A stretch of 64,000 bases of DNA from JBFXAF01 sp050184585 (GTDB lineage: Bacteria > Pseudomonadota > Alphaproteobacteria > Rhizobiales > Rhizobiaceae): assembly GCA_050184585.1 (NCBI GenBank), contig JBFXAF010000008.1:124001-188000 (forward strand), given 5' to 3'. Shown one piece after another: positions 7,315 through 16,642 of this stretch (position 1 is the first letter of the stretch; every line of letters starts with the position of its first letter). The notes below the pieces were generated by a model. It was not told the DNA's origin. It saw only the letters and a list, made by a program, of their open reading frames with translations, and ran no database searches. A program made the position numbers and the translations under genes.

Positions 7315-7932
7315 ATGACGATCCGCTTCCACCGAAACGATCTGCCCGACCTCAACAATTACCGGGTCGATGCGGTCGCCATCGACACCGAGACGCTGGG
7401 ACTCAACCCGCATCGCGACCGGCTCTGCGTGGTGCAACTCTCGCCCGGCGACGGCACCGCCGACATCGTCCAGATCGCGGCGGGGCAGAAAAGGGCGCCC
7501 AACCTGGTCAGCCTGCTCCGCGACCGGAAGATCACCAAGCTCTTCCATTTCGGCCGCTTCGACATCGCGGTGCTCCATAATGCGTTCGGCGTGATGGCCG
7601 AGCCGGTGTTCTGCACCAAGATCGCATCGCGGCTGGTGCGCACATACACCGACCGCCACGGGCTGAAGGACATCTGCGCGGAGCTTCTCGGCGTCAACCT
7701 CTCCAAGGTGCAGCAGTCGTCCGACTGGGGCGCGGAGACGCTGAGCGCGGACCAGCTCGAATATGCCGCGTCCGACGTGCTCTACCTGCACGGGCTGCGC
7801 GACGCGCTCGCCGCCCGGCTCCGGCGCGACGGCCGCACCAAGGAGGCCGAGGCCTGCTTCCGCTTCCTGCCGACGCGGGCGAAGCTCGACCTGATGGGAT
7901 GGGGCGAGGAGGACATCTTCGCCCACAGCTGA
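7315..7932 (+). CDS. RNase D-like 3'-5' exonuclease
   Basis: The 205-residue product consists of one DEDDy exonuclease domain: VAIDTETLGL (Exo I, about 21-30), HFGRFDIAVL (Exo II, about 81) and YAASDVLYL (Exo III with the catalytic Tyr and Asp, about 151). It lacks the C-terminal HRDC domains of the long E. coli RNase D, as is usual for the short rhizobial form. It probably trims the 3' ends of structured RNA. It starts 8 bp after the dipeptidase stop. Confidence 0.9.
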   Translation: MTIRFHRNDLPDLNNYRVDAVAIDTETLGLNPHRDRLCVVQLSPGDGTADIVQIAAGQKRAPNLVSLLRDRKITKLFHFGRFDIAVLHNAFGVMAEPVFCTKIASRLVRTYTDRHGLKDICAELLGVNLSKVQQSSDWGAETLSADQLEYAASDVLYLHGLRDALAARLRRDGRTKEAEACFRFLPTRAKLDLMGWGEEDIFAHS

Positions 7933-7984
7933 CGGAACGGGGCCGCGGCGACATGCGTTGTGGGGCACGATGGGGGAGCGACAG

Positions 7985-8194
7985 ATGCCCGATTCAATGG
8001 AAACCGCGCCTCGGGACGGTCGCGAGGTCACGGTGATGTGGCGCAGCCGGGACGGCGTCGAGAACACGTCGCTCGCGCATTATCGCGCCGGCCCCGGCGG
8101 CAGCGGCGGCGCATGGTGGACCTTCACCGACAGCGACACGCTGAAGCGCATCGAACCGCATTCCTGGGTCGCGCTCGGCGACGAGGACCCGTAA
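7985..8194 (+). CDS. Small hypothetical protein
   Basis: A 69-residue frame starting MPDSMETAPRDGREVTVMW has GGGGAG 8 bp before its ATG; ATG 7958 and 7970 upstream are possible but have weaker context. The METAPRDG opening followed by a Trp-rich core (GGAWWTF) resembles a widespread class of small bacterial and phage proteins of the DUF551 kind, but I cannot assign a function. It is a separate short gene after the exonuclease. Confidence 0.55.
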   Translation: MPDSMETAPRDGREVTVMWRSRDGVENTSLAHYRAGPGGSGGAWWTFTDSDTLKRIEPHSWVALGDEDP

Positions 8195-8279
8195 GGGGCC
8201 GTCGACTGGCTTCGTCCGCATCGCTCGACAGTCGTCGCGCGATCTGATTCCATCAGCAAGGAGACTGGAGGGTCGATCC

Positions 8280-8540
8280 ATGGACATGGGCACCGAGAGC
8301 GTCATCATCTTCCTGTTGATCGGAGCGGTGGCCGGCTGGCTCGCCGGCCTGATCGTCAAGGGCTACGGCTTCGGCCTGCTCGGCAACATCGTGGTCGGCA
8401 TCGTCGGCGCCTTCATCGCCGGCTGGCTGTTCCCGACGGTCGGGCTGGCGTTCGGCGGCGGCATCCTCGCGGCGATCGTGCATGCTACGATCGGCGCGGT
8501 TCTGCTGCTCGTCCTCATCCGGCTGATCAAGTCCGCCTGA
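8280..8540 (+). CDS. GlsB/YeaQ/YmgE family stress-response membrane protein
   Basis: The 86-residue protein has three predicted membrane helices and the Gly-rich pattern of the transglycosylase-associated/GlsB-YeaQ-YmgE family: IGAVAGWLAGLIVKGYGFG near residue 15 and NIVVGIVGAFIAGWLF near 36. Members are small inner-membrane proteins induced by stress; the molecular role is unknown. GGAGGG lies about 9 bp before ATG 8280. Confidence 0.88.
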   Translation: MDMGTESVIIFLLIGAVAGWLAGLIVKGYGFGLLGNIVVGIVGAFIAGWLFPTVGLAFGGGILAAIVHATIGAVLLLVLIRLIKSA

Positions 8541-8541
8541 C

Positions 8542-8573
8542 GCGGGCGCGCGTCGACCCGTCGGCGCGCCCGC
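8542..8573 (+). terminator. Hairpin after the GlsB-like gene
   Basis: GCGGGCGCGC and GCGCGCCCGC form a 10-bp stem with a 12-nt loop two bases after the stop codon. There is no T-run, so it may be a weak terminator or an RNA-stabilising hairpin. Confidence 0.4.
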
Positions 8574-8657
8574 CCGTCCGCTCGACCGCTTAAGCCCTCT
8601 TTAAAGCGCCGCATTTAGTGTCCACCCGCGCCGGGAACGGCATGGGACGGGAACCGC

Positions 8658-10883
8658 ATGGCGAACAGGAACAGGCGCATCGAGCCGACCTTCGAAGGCC
8701 CGGCGCGCGGCAAAGGGCCCAAGGGCCTCAGCGTCAGCGAGGCCGACCGCATCGTGCCGCCGACGCGCCGGAAGGCGACGAAGAAGACGTCCGGAAAGCG
8801 CCGTGGCGGCGGGCGCCGCAAACGCGGCGTCGGCGCGCTGGTTGGCCGCATGATGTACTGGTGCTTCGTGATGGCCATATGGGTCGGCATCGCCGGCGCA
8901 GGCGTCGTCGCCTGGTATGGCGCGCAGCTTCCGAGCGCGGTCACCTGGTCCATCCCCAACCGTCCGCCCAACGTCAAGATCGTGGCGGTCGACGGCGGCT
9001 TGCTGGCCAACCGCGGCATGACCGGCGGCGAGGCCGTCGGGCTGCACGAGATGTCGCCCTACATCCCGCAGGCGGTGATGGCGATCGAGGACCGCCGCTT
9101 CTATTCGCATTTCGGCATCGACCCGATCGGGCTGGCGCGCGCCATGTTCGAGAACGTCACGACGGGCCGCTTCCACCAGGGCGGCTCGACGCTCACCCAG
9201 CAGCTCGCCAAGAACCTGTTCCTCAAGCCCGATCGGACTATCGAACGCAAGGTTCAGGAGGTGCTCCTCGCCGTCTGGCTGGAGCAGAAACACACAAAGG
9301 ACCAGATCCTGGAAATGTACCTGAACAGGGTCTATTTCGGCTCGGGCTCCTACGGCGTCGAGGCCGCCTCGCGCCGCTATTTCGGCAAGTCCGCGCGCGA
9401 CGTGACGCTGGCCGAGGCGGCGATGCTGGCCGGCCTGCTCAAGGCGCCGTCGCGTCTCTCGCCGGCGCGCGATCCGAAGGCGGCGGACGAGCGCGCCCAG
9501 CTCGTGCTCGCGGCGATGCGCGAGGAAGGCATGATCGGCGAAAAGGAGCTGACGGTTGCGATGAGCGCGCCGGCGGCGCGCGTCTCCGCCTTCTGGACCG
9601 GTTCAGAGCACTATGTCGCGGACCGGGTGATGGAAGAACTGCCTACGCTGATCGGCGACGTGCGCGAGGATGTCATCGTCGACACGACCGTCGACCGCGA
9701 CCTACAGCGACTGGGCGAGGCGTCGATCCGCAGGCTGATCGGCGAGAGCGGCAAGAAGCTCCACGTCAGCCAGGGCGCGCTCGTCTCCATCGACAACACC
9801 GGCGCCGTGCGCGCCATGGTTGGCGGCGCGGACTATGCCGACAGCCAGTTCGACCGGGCGTCGGAGGCCCGCCGGCAGCCGGGCTCGGCCTTCAAGCCGT
9901 TCGTGTTCCTGGCGGCGATCGAGCAAGGGGCCACGCCTGACAGCGTGCGCAACGACGCGCCGATCAGGATCGGCAAGTGGACGCCCGAGAACTACAACGG
10001 CAAGTATTTCGGCCGCGTGACACTGACGACCGCGCTGGCGAAATCGCTCAACTCCGTCGCCGCGCAGCTCGCGGCCGAGGTCGGCCCCGCGGCGGTCGTC
10101 GAAGGCGCATGGCGCATGGGCATCGAGTCCGATCTCAACGCCAATCTGTCCATCGCGCTGGGCACCTCCGAGGTGACGCCTCTCGAACTCACGGCCGCCT
10201 ATGTGCCGCTGGCGAATGGCGGCTACCGGCCCGACGTGCATTTCGTGACCCGGGTGACGACGATCTCGGGCAAGGTGCTCTACGAGCATCGAGGCGCCGT
10301 GAAGCGCGTGCTGTCGCCCGAGGTCGTGGGAATGATGAACGCGATGATGTCCGAGACGCTGGAGGCAGGCACGGCCCGCAAGGCCGCGTTCGGCTGGCCG
10401 GCCGCGGGCAAGACCGGCACCAGCCAGAACTCGCGCGATGCCTGGTTCGTCGGCTACACGGCCAATCTCACGACGGGGGTCTGGTTTGGCAACGACGACG
10501 GCTCGCCCACGAAGAACATCACCGGCGGATCCCTGCCCGCGGCCGCGTGGCACGAATTCATGCTGGCGGCGCATGAAGGGGTCGCCGTGGCGGAACTCCC
10601 GGGCCGCTACAGGCGCGGCTGGAACGCGGAGCCGGCGGCGGCACAGCCCGTGCCGGCCGCGGCGCTGGGCGATGGCGCTCCCGCCCCACAGCCCAGGGCG
10701 AAGCCCGTGAACGCGAAGCCGGTGGACGGCGTTCCCGCGCCCCGAAGCGTCCGCGCGCCCGCGGCGGACGATGGCGGCCATACGGCATCGATCCGCCGCC
10801 CCTCGGCCGAGGTCGGCGGCGGGGGAAGCCAGCCGGCGCGCAAGCGCGAGACGTCGATACTCGACGTGATCATGGGAAACTGA
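8658..10883 (+). CDS. Bifunctional penicillin-binding protein (PBP1A type)
   Basis: The 741-residue protein polymerises and cross-links peptidoglycan in the periplasm. It has a basic cytoplasmic N-terminus (1-60), one membrane anchor (about 65-88), a GT51 glycosyltransferase domain with EDRRFYSHFG (catalytic Glu144) and GGSTLTQQLAKN (175-186), and a transpeptidase domain with S410AFK, S463LN and K585TGT. The tail after about 640 is Ala/Pro/Arg-rich and disordered. Length and motif order are those of class A PBPs. It begins at ATG 8658, about 115 bp after the GlsB-like gene, and is followed by an SDR gene on the same strand. Confidence 0.94.
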   Translation: MANRNRRIEPTFEGPARGKGPKGLSVSEADRIVPPTRRKATKKTSGKRRGGGRRKRGVGALVGRMMYWCFVMAIWVGIAGAGVVAWYGAQLPSAVTWSIPNRPPNVKIVAVDGGLLANRGMTGGEAVGLHEMSPYIPQAVMAIEDRRFYSHFGIDPIGLARAMFENVTTGRFHQGGSTLTQQLAKNLFLKPDRTIERKVQEVLLAVWLEQKHTKDQILEMYLNRVYFGSGSYGVEAASRRYFGKSARDVTLAEAAMLAGLLKAPSRLSPARDPKAADERAQLVLAAMREEGMIGEKELTVAMSAPAARVSAFWTGSEHYVADRVMEELPTLIGDVREDVIVDTTVDRDLQRLGEASIRRLIGESGKKLHVSQGALVSIDNTGAVRAMVGGADYADSQFDRASEARRQPGSAFKPFVFLAAIEQGATPDSVRNDAPIRIGKWTPENYNGKYFGRVTLTTALAKSLNSVAAQLAAEVGPAAVVEGAWRMGIESDLNANLSIALGTSEVTPLELTAAYVPLANGGYRPDVHFVTRVTTISGKVLYEHRGAVKRVLSPEVVGMMNAMMSETLEAGTARKAAFGWPAAGKTGTSQNSRDAWFVGYTANLTTGVWFGNDDGSPTKNITGGSLPAAAWHEFMLAAHEGVAVAELPGRYRRGWNAEPAAAQPVPAAALGDGAPAPQPRAKPVNAKPVDGVPAPRSVRAPAADDGGHTASIRRPSAEVGGGGSQPARKRETSILDVIMGN

Positions 10884-10935
10884 GCGGCCTCGCCTTCGAC
10901 ACCGCCCTCCGGTAGAAGCGATGGAGGAGAGGTCA

Positions 10936-11685
10936 ATGGCCGAGCCCGCCGAACGGAAGACCATCGTGCTCACGGGCGCCAGCCGCGGCATCGGCCACGC
11001 CACGGTCAAGCGTTTCTCGCGCGAAGGCTGGCGGGTGATCACCTGCTCGCGCCAGGCCTTCGCCGAAGACTGCCCGTGGCCTGCCGGACCCGAAGACCAC
11101 ATCAAGGTCGACCTCTCCGACCAGGAGGACGTCGGCGTGGCCGTCGCCGAGATCAGGCATCGCCTCGAAGCGAATGGCGGACGGCTCAATGCACTGATCA
11201 ACAATGCCGGCATCTCACCGAAGCTCAAGGACGGCGGCCGGATGAACTCGATCGACACGCCGATGCATGTGTGGCGGGACGTGTTCCAGGTGAACTTCTT
11301 CGCGCCCATCATGCTGGCGCGGGGGTTGTTCAAGGAACTGGCCGCGGCGCGGGGTTCGATCGTCAACGTCACGTCGATCGCCGGAACGCGGGTCCATCCA
11401 TTCGCCGGCACGGCCTATGCGACGTCAAAGGCGGCGCTAGGCTCACTGACCCGCGAGATGTCGGCCGATTTCGGTCCGCACGGCATTCGCGTCAACGCGA
11501 TCGCGCCGGGTGAAATCGATACGGCGATCCTGTCGCCCGGGACGGACAAGATCGTCGAGACAATTCCGCTGCGCCGCCTCGGCAAGACCGAGGAGGTGGC
11601 CGACATCATCTACTTCCTGTGCTCCGGGCAGGCGTCCTACGTGAGCGGCAGCGAGATTCACATCAACGGCGGCCAGCACGTCTGA
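10936..11685 (+). CDS. SDR family NAD(P)-dependent oxidoreductase
   Basis: The 249-residue protein is a classical short-chain dehydrogenase: TGASRGIG cofactor motif near residue 14, NNAG near 86, catalytic Ser (NVTSIAG, about 140) and YATSK (about 157), and the usual C-terminal INGGQHV. ATG at 10936 is chosen because AGGAGAGG lies just upstream; ATG 10921 would add five residues. The substrate is unknown. It converges on the antiporter gene with 5 bp between stops. Confidence 0.9.
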   Translation: MAEPAERKTIVLTGASRGIGHATVKRFSREGWRVITCSRQAFAEDCPWPAGPEDHIKVDLSDQEDVGVAVAEIRHRLEANGGRLNALINNAGISPKLKDGGRMNSIDTPMHVWRDVFQVNFFAPIMLARGLFKELAAARGSIVNVTSIAGTRVHPFAGTAYATSKAALGSLTREMSADFGPHGIRVNAIAPGEIDTAILSPGTDKIVETIPLRRLGKTEEVADIIYFLCSGQASYVSGSEIHINGGQHV

Positions 11686-11690
11686 GCCGC

Positions 11691-13595
11691 TCAGGTTGCC
11701 GATTTCGGCAGGTCCGGGGAAAGGCCGTCGCCGGCGGCGATGGTTCCGTCCCCATCCGCTCGAATCCCCTCATTGTGGCTCGGCGTCTCGACGACGTGTC
11801 CTTCCGACATCGCATCGACGATCGCATCGGCCTCGGACTTCGGCGTCTGCTCGTTGTCCAGCACCTCCGCCACGATGCCCATGGCGATCTCGCGCTCGCC
11901 CATGATCACATGCGCGGCGCCGAGTCCCTTCAGATACTCGACCTCCGCGTCGGAATGGGCACGGGCGATCACCGCGATATCCGGGTTGGCCGCCTTGGCG
12001 CGCTGGGTCGACTGGCCCGCCTCGAAGGCATTCGGGATCGCAAGGATGAGCCTCTTGGCCGCGGTAGGATTGGCGGCCGTGAACACGTCCGCACGGGCGG
12101 CGTTGCCGACGATCACCTCGATGCCCTCGGCCTCCAGCTTCTCCACGGTCTTGTCCGCGTCCTCGATGACGAGGAAGGGTACGCCGGCCTCCTTCAGGGA
12201 CTGTCCGACGAGGCTGCCGACGCGACCGTAGCCGATGAGGATCGTGTGGCCGGTCAGGCCGGTCTTGCGCGGCACGCCGCCCTCCACCTTCGCGGCTGGC
12301 GGCGGCGCGTCCACCATGACGCCTTCCGTGGCGACCGAGGCGTCGATCACCGCGGGCGCCGCATGGCCGCGCCGCTCAAGCCACGGCTGGAGCCTGTCGA
12401 TCGCCGCGAAGGTCAGCGGATTGACCAGAATCGACAGGATCGCGCCGGCGAGGATCAGATCGCGTCCCTGCTCAGGGAGCAGCCCCAGACCGACCCCAAG
12501 TTCGGCCAGGATGAAGGAGAATTCGCCGATCTGCGCCAGACTGGCGGAAATCATCAACGCGGTCCCCATGGGATGGCGGAAGGCGATGACGATCAGGAAT
12601 GCCGCGATCGACTTGCCGAAGACGATGATGAAGAGGGTCGCCAGGATCGGCCATGTGCTCTCGAACAGGCTGAGCGGATCAAACAGCATGCCGACCGAGA
12701 CGAAGAACAGCACCGAGAAAGCGTCCCGGAAAGGCAGCGTCTCCTCCGCGGCCTGATGGCTGAGTTCCGACTCGCTCATGATCATGCCGGCGAAGAAGGC
12801 GCCCAGCGCCAGCGACACGTCGAAGAGGTTGGCCGCGCCGAAGGCGACGCCGAGCGCGATCGCGAGCACCGCGAGGCGGAAGAGCTCGCGCGAGCCGGTG
12901 TGCGCCACGTAGTGCAGGAGCCACGGGATCACGCGGCGGCCGACGACAAGCATCAGGATGACGAAGGCCGCGACCTTGGCGAGCGTCACACCGAGCACGC
13001 CCCAGATGCCGTAGTCGAACTGGAAGTCGAAAACGCTGCGCGTCGCCTCGGCTCCGTTGTCATGCCCGCCGAGCAGCCCTGCGACCGCCGGCAGGAGGAC
13101 CAGCGCAAGGACCATCGCCAGGTCTTCCACGATGAGCCAGCCGACGGCGATGCGGCCTTTCTCCGTATTGACGAGACGGCGCTCCTGCAGCGCGCGCAGC
13201 AGCACCACCGTCGACGCGACCGAAAGCGCGAGACCGAAGACAAGCCCCGCGCCGGCGCTCCAGCCGAGGAACCAGGCAAGCCCCGCGCCCAGCGCCGTTG
13301 CAAAGGCGATCTGCACGATCGCCCCCGGAACCGCGATGGCGCGAACGGAAAGCAGGTCCTTGAGCGAGAAGTGAAGGCCGACGCCGAACATCAGCAGGAT
13401 GACGCCGATCTCGGCGAGTTCGAGCGCGAGGTCCTGGTCCGCTACGAAACCCGGCGTGTGAGGACCGACGAGGATGCCGGCGACGAGGTAGCCGACGAGG
13501 GGCGGTATCCTGAAACGGTTGGCGAGAGCGCCGAAGATGAAGGCAAGCCCGAAACCCGCGACGATGGTGGCGATGAGCGGCGTCTCGTGCGGCAT
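11691..13595 (-). CDS. CPA2 family cation:proton antiporter, YbaL/KefB type
   Basis: The 634-residue protein has about 12-13 membrane helices of the Na+/H+ exchanger fold (residues 1 to about 400), with VGYLVAGILVGP near residue 34 and the VEDLAMVLALVLLP segment near 154. A cytoplasmic TrkA-N (RCK) domain starts near residue 435 with HTILIGYGRVGSLVGQ. This is the YbaL/KefB/RosB-like architecture, which exchanges K+ or Na+ for protons under nucleotide or thiol control. It lies head to head with nothing obvious; a LuxR-type gene follows upstream on the same strand after 159 bp. Confidence 0.92.
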   Translation of the reverse strand: MPHETPLIATIVAGFGLAFIFGALANRFRIPPLVGYLVAGILVGPHTPGFVADQDLALELAEIGVILLMFGVGLHFSLKDLLSVRAIAVPGAIVQIAFATALGAGLAWFLGWSAGAGLVFGLALSVASTVVLLRALQERRLVNTEKGRIAVGWLIVEDLAMVLALVLLPAVAGLLGGHDNGAEATRSVFDFQFDYGIWGVLGVTLAKVAAFVILMLVVGRRVIPWLLHYVAHTGSRELFRLAVLAIALGVAFGAANLFDVSLALGAFFAGMIMSESELSHQAAEETLPFRDAFSVLFFVSVGMLFDPLSLFESTWPILATLFIIVFGKSIAAFLIVIAFRHPMGTALMISASLAQIGEFSFILAELGVGLGLLPEQGRDLILAGAILSILVNPLTFAAIDRLQPWLERRGHAAPAVIDASVATEGVMVDAPPPAAKVEGGVPRKTGLTGHTILIGYGRVGSLVGQSLKEAGVPFLVIEDADKTVEKLEAEGIEVIVGNAARADVFTAANPTAAKRLILAIPNAFEAGQSTQRAKAANPDIAVIARAHSDAEVEYLKGLGAAHVIMGEREIAMGIVAEVLDNEQTPKSEADAIVDAMSEGHVVETPSHNEGIRADGDGTIAAGDGLSPDLPKSAT

Positions 13596-13754
13596 GGTCT
13601 ACCCTTGGTTCGGAATGATCGTCGCGCTCGCCTCTTCCACGGGGAATGACGCCCTTGCTTCCCATATGTTCGCGACAACCCGGGCGCGCAAGCCCGAAGC
13701 GCGGCATCCGCTGCGTTTTCCAGGGTTCGCCGCAATTTCACGACCTCGGAAGGT

Positions 13755-14312
13755 TCAATGCGGCATGCCGCCGAGATGGGCGAGCAGTTCGGCCACGTTC
13801 GCCGCCGAGCACTTCTTGAGCAGCCTCGCCCGATAGGCTTCCACCGTGCGCGGGGAGATCGCCAGCAGCCGGGCGATGTCCTTGCTGGTGCGGCCTTCGC
13901 CGAGATGCATGACGATCTGCCGTTCGCGCGCCGAGAGGCCAAGGATCGGCCGCGAGTCGGACAGGTCGGCGATGCTCCACACCGCGCGCCTGAGCGGATC
14001 GTCCTCGCGCGTCAGCGAGCGTCCGCGCACGCGGCACCAGAAGAGCTGGCCGCCCTTTCTCGCCATGATGCGCTCGTCCGAGTATCGGTTCGTCTTCTTC
14101 AGGGGCTCCACCCCGACATTGCGAATGCGCACGAACTCCTCGTGCGAGGGGTAGAGGACGGCAAAGGAGCGATCGATCAGTTCCGAGCGTTCGTAGCCGA
14201 ATATCTCGGCGAAGGCCGGATTGCAGGCGCGAATGACCCTGTCTTCCGTCAAGACGAGGCCGACTGGCGCCGAATGGAAGATGATCTCGTGCAGGTCGGG
14301 GTTGTCGATCAT
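13755..14312 (-). CDS. PAS domain LuxR family transcriptional regulator
   Basis: The 185-residue protein has an N-terminal PAS domain (about 8-115: FHSAPVGLVLTEDRVIRACNP, FGYERSELIDRSF) and a C-terminal LuxR/FixJ helix-turn-helix (about 125-180: LSARERQIVMHLGEGRTSKDIA, then SPRTVEAYRARLLKK). It lacks a receiver domain, so its signal is probably sensed through the PAS domain. It lies upstream of the antiporter gene and is divergent from the ABC transporter operon at 14594, which makes either a possible target. Confidence 0.9.
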   Translation of the reverse strand: MIDNPDLHEIIFHSAPVGLVLTEDRVIRACNPAFAEIFGYERSELIDRSFAVLYPSHEEFVRIRNVGVEPLKKTNRYSDERIMARKGGQLFWCRVRGRSLTREDDPLRRAVWSIADLSDSRPILGLSARERQIVMHLGEGRTSKDIARLLAISPRTVEAYRARLLKKCSAANVAELLAHLGGMPH

Positions 14313-14593
14313 GATGGCGTATTTCTACGATATTGCTGCCCTTCGGCTCCCTCGCCGATAGTCCTGTCCGGCAGGAACTCACGGGCGACGGCGCACATCG
14401 CGCTGCCACGGGGCCTGACCGGGAGGATGACAGACCTTGCGTTGGCCGGCGACCCGCCGGCGCCGACCAGTCTTATCCGGCTGGCGGGTCGCGATTGCAA
14501 GCCTGAGCCAGGCGGGCGCCGCGCAAGCACGACCATCCCCCGCATCGACGATTTGGGACCCCGAACGGGCTCGCAGACCTTGGAGGAGACACC

Positions 14594-15793
14594 ATGAAAC
14601 GACTTTTCGCCGCGCTGGCGACCGCCGGCATGATGCTGGCGGCGCAACCCGCGCTGACGCAGGACAGGCCAGCAAAGATCGCGCTGATCCACGGCCTCAG
14701 CGGCTCGCCGCTGGAGGCCTATTCCAAGCAGACCCACACCGGTTTCGAAATGGGCCTCGAATACGCCACTAAGGGCACGATGGAGATCAAGGGCCGCAAG
14801 CTCGAGCTGGTGAAGAAGGACTCGCAGTTCAAGCCCGACATCGCGCGGGCGCTGCTGGCGGAAGCCTATGAGGACGAGGCGACGGTGCTGGCGGTCGGCG
14901 ACACCTCGTCGGGCGTCGCGCTGGCGATGCTGCCCGTGGCTGCCGAATACGAGAAGATCCTGGTCGTCGAGCCGGCCGTCGCCGACGGCCTGACCGGCAA
15001 GGACTCCAACCGCTTCGTCTTCAAGACGTCGCGCAACTCCTCGATGGACATGCAAGCCCAGGCGCTGGCGCTGAAGCCCGACGCGAACCTCTATGTCGCG
15101 ACGCTGGCGCAGGACTACGCCTTCGGCCGCGACGGCATCGCCGCCTTCAAGACCGCGCTGGACGGCAGCGGCGCGCATATCGTGACCGAAGAATACGTGC
15201 CGCAGCAGACGACCGATTTCACCGCGACCATCGAGCGGCTGTTCAACGCGCTCAAGGACCAGCCCGGCCGCAAGGTGATCGTCATCTACGTCGCCGGCAT
15301 CGACGCCATGACGCCGCTCGCGACCGCCGACCCCAGCCGGTACGGCATCGAGATCTCGACCGGCGGCAACATCATCCCGGCGCTGGTCGGCTACAAGCAG
15401 GTGCCCGGCATGGAGGGCGCGATCTACTACTACTACGACCTGCCGAAGAACGAGGTGAACGACTGGCTGGTCGCCGAACACCAGAAGCGCTTCAACGCGC
15501 CGCCTGACTTCTTCACCGCCGGCGGCTTCGCGGCGGCCATGGCGATCGCCAAGGCGCTGGAAACCGCGCCGGACTGGGAGACGGAGTCGCTGATCAAGAC
15601 CATGGAGGGCATGACGTTCGACACGCCCAAAGGCCCGATGACCTTCCGTCCGGAAGACCACCAGGCGCTGCAGTCGATGTACCACTTCAAGATCAAGGTG
15701 GACGACGCGGTGCAGTGGGCGATCCCCGAACTGGTCCGCGAGATCAAGGCGGACGAGATGAAGATCCCGCTCGGCCGCAACAACCAGCAGTGA
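14594..15793 (+). CDS. ABC transporter substrate-binding protein (branched-chain amino acid type)
   Basis: The 399-residue precursor has a signal peptide (MKRLFAALATAGMMLAAQPALT, cleavage near residue 22) and the type I periplasmic binding fold of the Peripla_BP_6/LivJ family (KIALIHGLSGSPLEAYSKQ at the start of the mature part, VYVAGIDAM and GNIIPALVGY further on). It delivers a small solute to the permease encoded downstream; the ligand is not evident. TTGGAGGAGA precedes the ATG closely. A long inverted repeat follows the stop and probably lets this first gene be expressed more than the membrane genes. First gene of a six-gene unit to 20442. Confidence 0.9.
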   Translation: MKRLFAALATAGMMLAAQPALTQDRPAKIALIHGLSGSPLEAYSKQTHTGFEMGLEYATKGTMEIKGRKLELVKKDSQFKPDIARALLAEAYEDEATVLAVGDTSSGVALAMLPVAAEYEKILVVEPAVADGLTGKDSNRFVFKTSRNSSMDMQAQALALKPDANLYVATLAQDYAFGRDGIAAFKTALDGSGAHIVTEEYVPQQTTDFTATIERLFNALKDQPGRKVIVIYVAGIDAMTPLATADPSRYGIEISTGGNIIPALVGYKQVPGMEGAIYYYYDLPKNEVNDWLVAEHQKRFNAPPDFFTAGGFAAAMAIAKALETAPDWETESLIKTMEGMTFDTPKGPMTFRPEDHQALQSMYHFKIKVDDAVQWAIPELVREIKADEMKIPLGRNNQQ

Positions 15794-15796
15794 GCT

Positions 15797-15870
15797 AGGG
15801 CAATAGGTGAGTAGGGCAGTAGGGCAATAGGAACGGCGTTCCTGCCCTACCGCCCTATTGCCCTACTGCC
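15797..15870 (+). repeat. Inverted repeat made of AGGGCAAT/AGGGCAGT units
   Basis: GGCAGTAGGGCAATAGG (15815-15831) is perfectly complementary to 15854-15870, giving a 17-bp stem around a 22-nt loop. The left arm also contains a third copy of the 8-mer unit at about 15796. It lies between the binding-protein gene and the first ATPase gene, a usual site for hairpins that protect the upstream mRNA or attenuate read-through. Confidence 0.75.
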
Positions 15871-15877
15871 TGCTGCC

Positions 15878-16642
15878 ATGACCCCTTCCCTCCGCACCGA
15901 GAAGCTGACGATCCGCTTCGGCGGCCATGCCGCCGTCAACGGCGTCACCTGCGCGTTCAGGCCGGGCGAGCTGACGGCGATCGTCGGCCCGAACGGGGCC
16001 GGCAAGACGACGTGGTTCAACCTCGTGTCCGGCCAGCTCAAGCCAACCGAAGGCCGCGTCTTCCTCGGCGAACGCGACATCACCCAGCTCGCGCCCTCGA
16101 CACGGGCCAAGGCCGGCATCGGCCGCGCCTTCCAGCTCACCAATCTCTTCCCGCGCCTCACCGTCCTCGAAAACGTGCGCCTCGTGGTGCAGTCGCGGCG
16201 CGGTTTCGGCCCGCGCGCATTTTCCCGCGCGGCCGGGCTGTCGCACGTTGCGGACGAGGCCATGTCGTATCTGGCCCGCACGCGGCTCGGCGCGGCCGCC
16301 CATCTTCCTGCCGCGGCGCTCCCCCATGGCGACCAGCGCAAGCTGGAGGTCGCCATGCTGCTCGCCATGGAACCCTCGGTGTTCATGTTCGACGAGCCGA
16401 CGGCAGGCATGTCGGTCGACGAAGCGCCGGTCATCCTCGACCTCATCGCAGGGATCACGGAAGACACGACACGCACCATCCTGCTCGTCGAGCACAAGAT
16501 GGACGTGGTGCGCGCGCTGGCCGAGCGCATCGTGGTCCTGCACAATGGCGAACTCGTCGCCGACGGTGAGCCAGAGGCGGTCATGGCGCTGCCCGTCGTG
16601 CGCGAGATCTATCTCGGCGTCGGCGCGGAGGAGGCGGCATGA
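15878..16642 (+). CDS. ABC transporter ATP-binding protein (LivG type)
   Basis: The 254-residue ATPase has Walker A GPNGAGKTTW (about 37-46), a signature region LPHGDQRKLEVAM (about 147) in place of the common LSGGQ, Walker B VFMFDEPTAGMS (about 168) and the H-loop VEHKMD. The non-canonical signature and the FQLTNLFPRLTVLENVRL stretch are typical of the LivG half of branched-chain-amino-acid-type (HAAT) importers. It overlaps the next gene by 4 bp (ATGA), so the two ATPases are translationally coupled. Confidence 0.93.
   Translation: MTPSLRTEKLTIRFGGHAAVNGVTCAFRPGELTAIVGPNGAGKTTWFNLVSGQLKPTEGRVFLGERDITQLAPSTRAKAGIGRAFQLTNLFPRLTVLENVRLVVQSRRGFGPRAFSRAAGLSHVADEAMSYLARTRLGAAAHLPAAALPHGDQRKLEVAMLLAMEPSVFMFDEPTAGMSVDEAPVILDLIAGITEDTTRTILLVEHKMDVVRALAERIVVLHNGELVADGEPEAVMALPVVREIYLGVGAEEAA

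Noticed and set aside
9702..11411. 569-codon minus-strand frame opposite the PBP and SDR genes
   Set aside because: It spans two real genes on the other strand and shows no protein-like pattern.
11619..13649. 676-codon plus-strand frame opposite the antiporter
   Set aside because: Shadow; the membrane-protein frame on the minus strand is unmistakable.
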